A stretch of 17,187 nt of DNA, taken from Lawsonibacter sp. (GTDB lineage Bacteria > Bacillota > Clostridia > Oscillospirales > Oscillospiraceae). How positions within the stretch are numbered: position 1 is the first letter of the stretch; every line of letters starts with the position of its first letter. The stretch spans positions 1 to 17,187 of the forward strand of contig JAAWLY010000024.1 in assembly GCA_022798155.1 (NCBI GenBank), given 5' to 3'. The position numbers were made by a program, and so were the translations under genes. Shown here in pieces: positions 7,975 to 14,916 of the stretch. The notes under the pieces were generated by a model. It did not search any database. It was given only the letters and a program-made list of their open reading frames with translations, and was not told the DNA's origin.

Positions 7975-8592
7975 ATGAAGGTAAAACTGATGCAGGTGGG
8001 CGAAATCGGCACCAACTGCTATTTCCTCATCGACACGGACAGCAATGTGCTGGCGGTGATTGACCCCGGCGACGAGCCGGAGCTGATTCAGGAGGCCATT
8101 GAGGAGACAGGGGCGGAGGTAAACTATATCCTCCTCACCCACGGCCACTACGACCACACCACCGCCGTGCCCGCCCTGCACCGGGTCTACCCCGGCGCGG
8201 AGGTCTATATCCATTCCGCCGACGCCAACGGCGCGGGCGGCACCCTGTTTCCCCTGGCGGGACAGGTGGAGGACCTGAAATTCTACGGCGAGGGAGACAC
8301 ACTCCCCCTGGGCTCTTTGACCATCCAGGTGCTCCACACCCCCGGCCACTCCCCCGGCTCGGTCACCCTCAAGGTGGGGGACGCCCTGTTCTGCGGCGAC
8401 ACCCTGTTCGCCGGCTCCATGGGCCGCACCGACCTGCGGGGGGGCAGCGAGGAGCAGATTATGGCCTCCCTCAAGCGCCTGGGCCAGCTGGAGGGCAATT
8501 TCCACGTCCTCCCCGGCCACATGCAGACCTCCAACCTGGATCAGGAGCGGAAGTTTAATCCCTACCTGCGGATGGCAATGAACCAAGGGTGA
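7975..8592 (+). CDS. MBL-fold metallo-hydrolase, glyoxalase II-like (YcbL/GloB type)
   Basis: Small metallo-beta-lactamase-fold hydrolase (205 aa). All metal ligands are present: THGHYDH (55–61, the HxHxDH motif), His125 in HTPGHSPGS, Asp142 in CGDTLF, and His182 in LPGHM. FAGSMGRTDL and the C-terminal ERKFNPYL match the glyoxalase II-like subgroup that lacks the long C-terminal domain. The likely reaction is thioester or related ester hydrolysis in the cytoplasm; the true substrate is unknown, because most Clostridia lack glutathione. AAGGAGGG lies 5 bases before the ATG and the gap from dtd is 12 bases. It is the last gene before a ~370-base stretch that holds a minus-strand gene. No terminator is evident behind it. 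Confidence 0.9.
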   Translation: MKVKLMQVGEIGTNCYFLIDTDSNVLAVIDPGDEPELIQEAIEETGAEVNYILLTHGHYDHTTAVPALHRVYPGAEVYIHSADANGAGGTLFPLAGQVEDLKFYGEGDTLPLGSLTIQVLHTPGHSPGSVTLKVGDALFCGDTLFAGSMGRTDLRGGSEEQIMASLKRLGQLEGNFHVLPGHMQTSNLDQERKFNPYLRMAMNQG

Positions 8593-8628
8593 AGGTTCCT
8601 CTCGTCCCGCCCACAGGGGGGGAGGGGG

Positions 8629-8895
8629 CTGCTGGGCCAACCCGCTGAGCAAGTCCCGGCGCAGCCCCAGTCCGAAGAGGTAATAGGCCCGGACCTCACA
8701 GGCCAGGTGGGCGGTCAGGGCGGATTCAAATTCGCTGTACCGCTCATAGCCGATGATGTCCATCAGTTCCGCCGTAGCTCTGTTATATTCCTGCTCCGCC
8801 TGGACGTATTCCGGGATGGTATCGCAGAATTTTGCGATTTCAGTGGGAATTTCCAGGTTGTCGAGGAATAAAGTTTGTAGTATAGTCTGATTCAT
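8629..8895 (-). CDS. Small DUF6809-like protein, 3' end unclear (possible frameshift)
   Basis: The minus-strand ATG at 8893–8895 is preceded by GATGAGGAAA, and a consensus promoter lies just upstream. The first ~88 residues look like a real, mostly helical protein: acidic/aromatic repeats such as EYVQAEQEYN (29–38), IIGYERYSEFESAL (47–60), and a C-terminal EVRAYYLFGLGLR (67–79). That pattern resembles the small DUF6809-type proteins common in gut Clostridia, which end about ten residues later; this is recall from memory, not a search. The frame does not stop there. It enters a G7-A-G5 tract (8616–8628 on the plus strand) and stays open antisense through the MBL and dtd genes to 7222, where it looks like a shadow. 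The end given here is thus where protein-like sequence fades, not a stop codon. A one-base shift in the tract would stop the frame at 8562–8564 or 8555–8557. Function unknown. Confidence 0.5.
8858..8886 (+). promoter_or_regulatory. Candidate plus-strand promoter for the XRE–hemZ segment (TTGTCG-17-TATAGT)
   Basis: TTGTCG (8858–8863) and TATAGT (8881–8886) are separated by 17 bases. It lies inside the start of the minus-strand DUF6809-like gene, about 75 bases before the XRE start. It is weaker than the minus-strand promoter in the same gap, and the match could be chance in AT-rich sequence. Confidence 0.4.
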
Positions 8896-8924
8896 AGAGT
8901 TTCCTCATCTCGCATGTTAGTTTC

Positions 8925-8954
8925 ATTATATTATGCAATTCATCTTCATGTCAA
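8925..8954 (-). promoter_or_regulatory. Consensus minus-strand promoter of the DUF6809-like gene (TTGACA-18-TATAAT)
   Basis: Read on the minus strand, the -35 box TTGACA (8954–8949) and -10 box TATAAT (8930–8925) are both exact consensus, with an 18-base spacer. The leader would be about 20 bases and contains GAGGAAA before the ATG at 8895. The -35 box lies only 9 bases in front of the XRE start codon and touches its ribosome binding site, so XRE expression and this promoter could interfere with each other. Confidence 0.7.
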
Positions 8955-8963
8955 GGGGTTTTT

Positions 8964-9185
8964 ATGGCTACTTTAGGCGAACGACTGAAAATGCTCCGCA
9001 AAGAGAAGCGGATGACACAGCCCGAGCTTGCAGAACTGCTGAATCAGTCCCTGCGAGCATACCAGTATTATGAGTCAGGACACCATGTCCCCGAGTTTCC
9101 GAATCTGGTCCTGTTGGCAGATTTCTACGACGTCAGCCTGGACTATCTGGTGGGCCGCAGTGAGACAAGGGAGCGCCAGCCGTGA
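8964..9185 (+). CDS. XRE-family helix-turn-helix transcriptional regulator
   Basis: Small (73 aa) DNA-binding protein made of little more than one XRE/Cro-type HTH domain. LGERLKMLRKEKRMTQPELA (4–23) gives helices 1–2, and LLNQSLRAYQYYESGHHVPE (26–45) gives the recognition helix and the conserved 'ExG...P' turn. NLVLLADFYDVSLDYLVGRS follows and closes the domain. There is no ligand-binding or dimerisation domain. The start is set by AAGGGG, about 5 bases before the ATG. It is divergent from the DUF6809-like gene and its stop overlaps the hemZ start in a GTGA tetranucleotide (9182–9185). It probably regulates its own intergenic region. Codon use and base composition at its 5' end are less GC-rich than the neighbours, suggesting it was acquired. 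Confidence 0.85.
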   Translation: MATLGERLKMLRKEKRMTQPELAELLNQSLRAYQYYESGHHVPEFPNLVLLADFYDVSLDYLVGRSETRERQP

Positions 9186-10687
9186 AGCTGTATTTTGAAA
9201 CGTCAAATTTCCCCTGGTCCCCGGAGCGGTATCACTACGCGGCGGAACAGATGATGCTGACCCTGTTTCCGGACCAGCGGCCCGAGTATCCGGAAGGCCC
9301 GCCGCCCAGAGACATGGGCGGGGAAACAAACGCCGCCATTTTCACCCTCCACCGGGGGAAAAAGCTGACCAATGTCAGCGCTCTGGTCTTTCAGCCCTGG
9401 GGCTGGCACAACGGCGTGACCCGTTTCCCCTCGGAAGAGCTGGACGAACCCCCGGAGAAGGTTTACCACACCGTTCAGCACGCCTTGAAGCTGGCCTTCT
9501 ACAAAGCGGGCGCCGCCCTGCTAGGGACTCAGCCCCCCTGGGGTGCCCTCACCGGGGTCCGCCCGGTGAAGCTGCCCACCCGAGCCATGCTGGCCGGAGC
9601 TGCCCCTAAGCAGGCGCAGAAGGAGCTGGAGAAGGAGTATTTTGTCTCCCCCGACCGGGCCAAGCTGGCGGTGGACTGCGCCCGGGCCAGCCTGACAGTC
9701 CAGAGCTCTCTGTCGCCCAACCAGGTCTCCCTGTATATCGGCATCCCTTTCTGCCCCTCCCGGTGCGTCTACTGCTCCTTCGTCTCCGCCGACGTGGGCC
9801 GGACTCTGAACCTGGTGGAGCCCTACCTGGAGGGCCTGCTCCGGGAGGTGGAGGAGACGGGCCGGGTGCTGAGAGAGACGGGGTTAAATATCCGCTCCTT
9901 CTACATGGGGGGCGGCACCCCCACCACCCTGTCCGCGGAGCAAATGGACCGCCTGCTGTCCAAATGCGAGGAATGCCTCCCCTTGGAGCGCTGCACGGAA
10001 TATACGGTAGAGGCCGGCCGGCCGGACACCATTACCCGGGAAAAGCTGGAGGTGCTGAAAGCCCACGGCATTGGCCGCGTCTCCATCAACCCCCAGACCC
10101 TGGAGGACCCTGTGTTGGAGGCCATCGGCCGCAGGCACTCCTCCGGAGATATCCGGGTGGCCTATGAGCTGGCCCGGACCACCGGCTTCGGCTGCGTCAA
10201 CATGGACCTGATCGCCGGCCTGCCCCGGGACACTGCCGACGGTTTCCGCCGCTCCCTGGAGGGAGTGCTGGCCATGGGGCCTGAGAATGTCACCGTCCAC
10301 ACCCTGGCGCTGAAAAAGGGCTCCTCCCTGATGGAATCCGGCGGCCGGCTTCCCAGTGGAGACGCGGTATTCCTTATGTTGAATCTCTCCCGGGAGCTGC
10401 TGACAACGGCAGGTTATATCCCGTACTACTTATACCGGCAGAAATATATGTCTGGCTCCCTGGAAAACGTGGGCTGGGCCAAGCCGGGTGCCGAGAGTCT
10501 ATACAACATCGTCATGATGGAGGAGCTGCACACCGTGGTCTCCCTGGGGGCCGGGGGCGTGACCAAGCTCATCGGCGGGGGAAAAATCCTCCGCCTGACC
10601 AACCCCAAGTTCCCCCAGGACTATCTGGCTGGCCTGGACAAGGTGCTGGGGCAGAAGGAAGAGATCAAATCCTTTTATCATTTGTAA
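9182..10687 (+). CDS. hemZ: Coproporphyrinogen III dehydrogenase-like radical SAM protein HemZ
   Basis: Radical SAM enzyme (501 aa) of the HemZ branch of the HemN/HemW family. The cluster motif is CPSRCVYC (191–198, CX3CX2C), preceded by YIGIPF as in HemN-like proteins. MGGGTPTTL (242–250) is the glycine-rich SAM-binding strand. The C-terminal part includes YMSGSLENVGW and LGAGGVTKL, as in HemZ. Residues 1–180 form the extra N-terminal domain of clostridial HemZ, with LTGVRPVK (123–130). Proposed role: oxygen-independent oxidation of coproporphyrinogen III. Many anaerobes carry hemZ without a full haem pathway, so the substrate is uncertain, and some family members act as haem chaperones. The start is GTG at 9182, overlapping the XRE stop; AAGGGAG about 8 bases upstream serves as ribosome binding site. 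In related genomes hemZ usually follows the MBL gene directly. Confidence 0.9.
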   Translation: MKLYFETSNFPWSPERYHYAAEQMMLTLFPDQRPEYPEGPPPRDMGGETNAAIFTLHRGKKLTNVSALVFQPWGWHNGVTRFPSEELDEPPEKVYHTVQHALKLAFYKAGAALLGTQPPWGALTGVRPVKLPTRAMLAGAAPKQAQKELEKEYFVSPDRAKLAVDCARASLTVQSSLSPNQVSLYIGIPFCPSRCVYCSFVSADVGRTLNLVEPYLEGLLREVEETGRVLRETGLNIRSFYMGGGTPTTLSAEQMDRLLSKCEECLPLERCTEYTVEAGRPDTITREKLEVLKAHGIGRVSINPQTLEDPVLEAIGRRHSSGDIRVAYELARTTGFGCVNMDLIAGLPRDTADGFRRSLEGVLAMGPENVTVHTLALKKGSSLMESGGRLPSGDAVFLMLNLSRELLTTAGYIPYYLYRQKYMSGSLENVGWAKPGAESLYNIVMMEELHTVVSLGAGGVTKLIGGGKILRLTNPKFPQDYLAGLDKVLGQKEEIKSFYHL

Positions 10688-10703
10688 AGAGGAGATGGTA
10701 TCT

Positions 10704-11642
10704 ATGGCATATCAACTTCAGGAGATCAACCGGCGCATTCAAACTGACGTGGTGGAATTTCTGGCGGAGTGCGACGCAAACTACGCCCAGCGGGTGTCGC
10801 TGGCGGCGGACAAGATTCTGTCCAACCTGGAGCGCAGCCCCATTGTGCTGCTCTCCGGCCCCTCCGGCTCGGGCAAGACCACCACGGCCATGAAAATCGC
10901 CGAGGAGCTCCACCGCCGGGGGGTAAACTCCCGGGCGGTGGCTATGGACAACTACTTTCTCACCCAGGACCCCGCCACCGTCCCCCGCACCCCGGATGGA
11001 AGCATCGACTACGAATCCCCCCTGTGCCTGGACATGGACCTGCTCAGCCAGCACTTTACCGCTCTGAGCCGGGGGGAGTGGATTCTGGTTCCCAAGTTTG
11101 AGTTCGCCCGCCAGATGCGCAACGACAGCCTGGGCACACCGCTGAAGCTGGAAAAAAACGAAATCGCTATCTTTGAGGGGATTCACGCCCTGAACGACGA
11201 CATCGCCGGCCGCCATCCCGAGGCCACCAAGCTGTATATCTCCGCCCGGTCCAACGTGAACGAGGGAGCTGTCCTGCGCTTCAAGGGCACTTGGATGCGG
11301 CTTACCCGCCGGGCTGTTCGGGACTACAGCTTTCGGGGCACCGGAGTGGCCCAGACTTTAGAGATGTGGGCCAACGTCCGCCGGGGAGAGAAGCTGTACA
11401 TCTCCCCCTTTAAGGGAAAGGCGGACATCGTGTTCGACTCCTCCCTGCCCTATGAGGTGTCGGTGATGAAAAATTACGCCCTCCCTATCCTGAACAGTGT
11501 TCCGGAGAGCAATGAGCGCCGCGGTGAGCTGATGGACCTGGTGGCCGCCTTTGAGCATTTTGAAGCAGTTGATCCCGCCCTGGTGGCCAAAGACTCCCTT
11601 TTGCGGGAATTCATCGGCGGCGGAAGTTATAAGTACCACTGA
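10704..11642 (+). CDS. Uridine kinase-like nucleoside kinase
   Basis: P-loop kinase of the uridine kinase / phosphoribulokinase family (312 aa), probably phosphorylating a nucleoside in salvage. Walker A is GPSGSGKTT (52–60), followed by VAMDNYFL (79–86), the usual substrate-side 'DxFY'-type segment. DYESPLCLDMDLL and FEGIHALND follow. The N-terminal ~48 residues are helical and do not contain the TGS/ThrRS-like domain seen in the ~550-aa clostridial nucleoside kinases, so this is a short version; the exact substrate is not readable. An in-frame ATG also occurs at 10695, but the ribosome binding site AAAGAGGAG (10686–10694) abuts it; its spacing of 9 bases favours 10704. The gene starts 16 bases after hemZ and is clearly on the same message. 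Confidence 0.85.
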   Translation: MAYQLQEINRRIQTDVVEFLAECDANYAQRVSLAADKILSNLERSPIVLLSGPSGSGKTTTAMKIAEELHRRGVNSRAVAMDNYFLTQDPATVPRTPDGSIDYESPLCLDMDLLSQHFTALSRGEWILVPKFEFARQMRNDSLGTPLKLEKNEIAIFEGIHALNDDIAGRHPEATKLYISARSNVNEGAVLRFKGTWMRLTRRAVRDYSFRGTGVAQTLEMWANVRRGEKLYISPFKGKADIVFDSSLPYEVSVMKNYALPILNSVPESNERRGELMDLVAAFEHFEAVDPALVAKDSLLREFIGGGSYKYH

Positions 11643-11669
11643 TTTTATCCTGAACTCGGAGTGATACCA

Positions 11670-13523
11670 ATGCCATATTTGCCCACCTACGACTCCCGTG
11701 ACTCCCGGTACAAAACGCCCTACGGCGCGGTGGCCTCGGGAACGCAGGTACAATTTACATTGCGCCCGCCCCGTATAGAGTGTTTCTCCCACGCCAGCAT
11801 AACCGCCCGCTTTGAAAGCCGGCACGATGAGACTGTTATCGTCAAGATGCCCTGGCAGGGCCACCACCTGGGCCAGGACCTGTTCTCCACAGAGTTGGAT
11901 ACCGCCGGCTATGTGGGCCTGATCTGGTACTCCTTCCACCTGGAAAAGCTGGACGGCCGCAAGCAGGAGCTGGGCCCTTACCAGCTTACCGTCTATGACG
12001 GGGATGAACACATCCCAAGCTGGTTTGGCGAGGGGGTCACTTATCAGATTTTCCCTGACCGCTTCCGCCGCAGCAAGCTTCCCAACCCCGAGGGTTTGGT
12101 CGGGGGCCGCACCGTCCACCAGAGCTGGGAGGAGTTCCCCGAGTACCGCCCGGACGACCGGGGCGAGGTGCGCAACCGGGACTTTTTCGGCGGGGATTTT
12201 CAGGGCGTGATTGAAAAGCTCAGCTATCTGAAAAGCTTGGGGGTGAATACAATCTATTTCAACCCCATCTTCGAGGCCGCTGAAAACCATCGCTACGGCA
12301 CCGCCGACTACAGCCGGGTGGACCCCATGCTGGGCACCAACGAGGACTTCGCCCGCCTGTGCAGCGAGGCCCACAAGCGGGGTATGCGGATCATGCTGGA
12401 CGGGGTGTTTAACCACACCGGCTATGTCAGCCGCTACTTCAACGGCGACGGTTTCTACCCAGACCCCGGCGCCCACCAGAGCTGGGACTCCCCCTACCGC
12501 CCCTGGTTCAACTTTACCCAGTGGCCCCAAAAGTACGAGAGCTGGTGGGGGATCTACACCCTGCCCGCCGTCAACGAGAACAATCCCAGCTATCGGGAGT
12601 TTATCTTTGGCGGAGAGGACAGCGTGATCCGCCGGTGGCTGCGGGCCGGCGCAGACGGCTGGCGGCTGGACGTGGCCGACGAGCTGCCCGACGACTTTGT
12701 CCACGGCATCCACGCTGCCGCCCGGGCGGAAAAGCCAGACGCTGTCATTATCGGCGAGGTGTGGGAGGACGGCTCCACTAAGGTGGCCTACGGCGTGCGC
12801 CGCAAGCACATCCTGGGGGGCCACTGCGACGGGCTGATGAACTATCCCCTGCGCTCCGCCATCCTCGCCTTCTTCCAGGGAGGCGGGGGGGAGGCCTTCG
12901 TCAAGGGGATGGAGGCCATCCGGGAAAATTACCCCTCCTTCGCCTTCTACTCCGCCATGAATTCCCTAGACACCCACGACACCCCCCGTCTGCTCACCCT
13001 GCTGGGGGCCGGGGGCGAATACCGGGACCAGTCCAAGGAGTGGCGTGCCCAGTTCACCCTGTCCCCCAAGCAGCGGACCAGAGGACGCGAGCTGTTGAAG
13101 GCCGCCGCCCTGCTGCTGTTCTGCTTCCCCGGCTCCCCCACGGTGTACTACGGAGACGAGGCGGGCATGGAGGGCTTTGAGGACCCCTTCAACCGCCAGA
13201 CCTACCCCTGGGGCCACGAGGACCAAGAGCTGCTGCGCTGGTACCGCTCCCTGGGCCGGCTGCGCAACCGCCACCCTGCCCTGCGCCGGGGCGCCATCCG
13301 CTATGTCTGCGGCCAGGGTCCCCTGCTGGCATTCCTCCGGGAGTCAGAGGAGGAGCGGCTGCTGTGCGCCTTCAACGCGGGGGAAGAGCCGCAGGCCCTC
13401 CCCTTCAACAGAGGCGGGCTCCGCCTTATTTTGGGCCAGGCCGAGCTCACCCGGGAGGACTGCAGCTGCACCATCTCCCTCCCGCCCCGGTCCGGCGCGG
13501 TCCTCAGCGTAAAGCGCAGATAA
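11670..13523 (+). CDS. GH13 alpha-glucosidase/neopullulanase-type enzyme (cyclomaltodextrinase-like)
   Basis: Cytoplasmic GH13 enzyme (617 aa) that most likely hydrolyses maltodextrins, cyclodextrins or pullulan fragments. Residues ~1–115 are a beta-sandwich-like N-terminal domain (CBM34 style). The barrel starts at WFGEGVTYQIFPDRF. Conserved GH13 regions: LDGVFNH (243–249), GWRLDVAD with nucleophile Asp334, IIGEVWED with acid/base Glu363, and SLDTHDTPR with Asp437; numbering is from the ATG at 11670. AAALLLFCFPGSPTVYYGDEAGM is the usual end of the barrel, and a C-terminal beta domain follows. Layout and length fit the GH13_20 neopullulanase group. No signal peptide is visible. A GTG at 11661 is in frame, but it overlaps the ribosome binding site CGGAGTGA (11657–11664), which is properly spaced for 11670. 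It is 27 bases after the kinase gene and last before the convergent terminator. Confidence 0.9.
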   Translation: MPYLPTYDSRDSRYKTPYGAVASGTQVQFTLRPPRIECFSHASITARFESRHDETVIVKMPWQGHHLGQDLFSTELDTAGYVGLIWYSFHLEKLDGRKQELGPYQLTVYDGDEHIPSWFGEGVTYQIFPDRFRRSKLPNPEGLVGGRTVHQSWEEFPEYRPDDRGEVRNRDFFGGDFQGVIEKLSYLKSLGVNTIYFNPIFEAAENHRYGTADYSRVDPMLGTNEDFARLCSEAHKRGMRIMLDGVFNHTGYVSRYFNGDGFYPDPGAHQSWDSPYRPWFNFTQWPQKYESWWGIYTLPAVNENNPSYREFIFGGEDSVIRRWLRAGADGWRLDVADELPDDFVHGIHAAARAEKPDAVIIGEVWEDGSTKVAYGVRRKHILGGHCDGLMNYPLRSAILAFFQGGGGEAFVKGMEAIRENYPSFAFYSAMNSLDTHDTPRLLTLLGAGGEYRDQSKEWRAQFTLSPKQRTRGRELLKAAALLLFCFPGSPTVYYGDEAGMEGFEDPFNRQTYPWGHEDQELLRWYRSLGRLRNRHPALRRGAIRYVCGQGPLLAFLRESEEERLLCAFNAGEEPQALPFNRGGLRLILGQAELTREDCSCTISLPPRSGAVLSVKRR

Positions 13524-13570
13524 CAACAAAACATTCTGCCGCCGGGTCAGCGCCTGCCCGACGCCAGGGA

Positions 13571-13605
13571 AAAGGCCGCCGGAGCTTTCAGCTCCGGCGG
13601 CCTTT
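13571..13605. terminator. Strong bidirectional terminator between convergent operons
   Basis: GGCCGCCGGAGC (13574–13585) pairs perfectly with GCTCCGGCGGCC (13591–13602) around a TTTCA loop. The flanking AAA (13571–13573) and TTT (13603–13605) extend the stem to 15 pairs. T-rich tails are present on both strands. It lies 50 bases after the neopullulanase stop and 13 bases from the amylase stop, so it serves both genes. Confidence 0.85.
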
Positions 13606-13617
13606 CAACCGTTCTCT

Positions 13618-14907
13618 TCATAAGCTGGGGGTCTCAAAGATAATGGGCCTGCCCTGGCAACTCACCCGGCCAAATTTGACCTCCACACTACCGCCCTCCG
13701 CCAAATTGGGATAGATTCCGTCGGGTGCCTCCACAGCCACCAGGCCACAGTTCCCCTTCAGGCTAAAAATACCTGTCAGCTGCCGCTCCCCAGAGCGGTG
13801 AGCCCCGTGGAGGATATCTCCCCGCAGGGCCTGGACGCAGTAGGCGCTGTCGGTCAGCAGCGGATTTTGTTTCAGCTCATAGAGCCGCCGCAACAGCCCG
13901 CTCCGGTCTGGACCAGAGCTCCAGTCCACCGGGTCCTTTTCAAAGAGGTTGGGCAGGTGGACACAGCTCACCTCCTGGCCGCCGTAGAGCAGCGTCATCC
14001 CCTTTTGGAAGTAGAGGAAGGCGGTCCAGTTTAAAAGGGCGGCCTCGCCGGGGATGGCTGCCGCAGCACGCAGCCGGTCGTGGTTTTCCAGATAGCGCAG
14101 CTTAACATAATTGTCCGGATAGATCGCCTCCTGCCGGTTCACCGCCTGGGCGTACCGGCTCAGGGAGGCTTTTCCGTCCAGGTAGTCCTGGTAGTCGGGG
14201 TAGAGGTCATACTCATAGCTGATGTCAAAGGCCTGGAAAATCTCGGAATCCGACAGGGCGGTGATGCCCTGGCTGCGGGCCAGCCGGATAAACTCCGGCT
14301 CCACCGATTCGGCCAGCCAAATACAGCCGGGGCGGACCGTCTCCACCTCCGCCCTGGCCTGGAGCCAGAACTCCAGAGGCACCAGAGAGGCCACGTCACA
14401 CCGGAAACCGTCCACCATAGAGGCCCAGTACTTCAGTGTCTCGATCTGATAGTTCCACAACCCGGGATTGGAGTAGTCCAGGTCCACAATGTCGGTCCAG
14501 TCGCCCACATGGTTGCCCAGGCTGCCGTCAGCCTTGTGGTAGAACCACTCCGGGTGATTTTTGACCAGCCAGGAGTCGGGGGAGGTGTGGTTATACACCA
14601 CGTCGATGATACACTTCATGCCCAGGCGGTGGACCTCGTCCACCAGACACTGGAAGTCCTGCACGGTGCCATACTCCGGATTGACCGCCCGGTAATCAGA
14701 GATGGCGTAGGGGCTGCCCGCCGCGCCCTTGCGTGCCGTTACTCCAATGGGATGTATGGGCATCAGCCAGATGATATCCACGCCCAGCGCTTTGATCCGC
14801 TCCAGATCCCGGCGGACAGCCTCAAAGGTTCCCTCCTCGCTGTGGTTGCGGACAAAAACCGAATACATGACCTGATTGCGATATTCCTTTTGCGTATTTT
14901 TAGCCAT
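13618..14907 (-). CDS. GH13 alpha-amylase family glycosyl hydrolase
   Basis: Cytoplasmic GH13 enzyme (429 aa) without a signal peptide, probably acting on short alpha-glucans. The barrel begins almost at the N-terminus (QVMYSVFVRNHSEEGTF, 12–28). Conserved regions are IIDVVYNHT (100–108), DGFRCDVAS with nucleophile Asp171, IWLAES with Glu200, and YLENHDR with Asp277. The C-terminal ~90 residues are a short beta domain. It has no N-terminal carbohydrate domain and is much shorter than the neopullulanase-like enzyme on the other strand, so the two are not recent duplicates. Exact specificity (alpha-amylase, oligo-glucosidase or transferase) is not readable. The start has GAGGTGA 4 bases before the ATG. 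The malQ stop codon TGA overlaps this ribosome binding site and the genes are 9 bases apart, so translation is probably coupled. Confidence 0.88.
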   Translation of the reverse strand: MAKNTQKEYRNQVMYSVFVRNHSEEGTFEAVRRDLERIKALGVDIIWLMPIHPIGVTARKGAAGSPYAISDYRAVNPEYGTVQDFQCLVDEVHRLGMKCIIDVVYNHTSPDSWLVKNHPEWFYHKADGSLGNHVGDWTDIVDLDYSNPGLWNYQIETLKYWASMVDGFRCDVASLVPLEFWLQARAEVETVRPGCIWLAESVEPEFIRLARSQGITALSDSEIFQAFDISYEYDLYPDYQDYLDGKASLSRYAQAVNRQEAIYPDNYVKLRYLENHDRLRAAAAIPGEAALLNWTAFLYFQKGMTLLYGGQEVSCVHLPNLFEKDPVDWSSGPDRSGLLRRLYELKQNPLLTDSAYCVQALRGDILHGAHRSGERQLTGIFSLKGNCGLVAVEAPDGIYPNLAEGGSVEVKFGRVSCQGRPIIFETPSL

Positions 14908-14916
14908 AAGCTCACC

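Noticed and set aside
10695..10697. ATG as start of the nucleoside kinase
   Set aside because: The Shine–Dalgarno sequence ends one base before it, leaving no room for initiation. The ATG at 10704 has good spacing.
11661..11663. GTG as start of the neopullulanase-like gene
   Set aside because: It is part of the ribosome binding site itself; the ATG at 11670 is correctly spaced.
11358..12824. 488-aa minus-strand open frame
   Set aside because: Antisense to the nucleoside kinase and the neopullulanase-like gene; no ribosome binding site of note and shadow-like composition.
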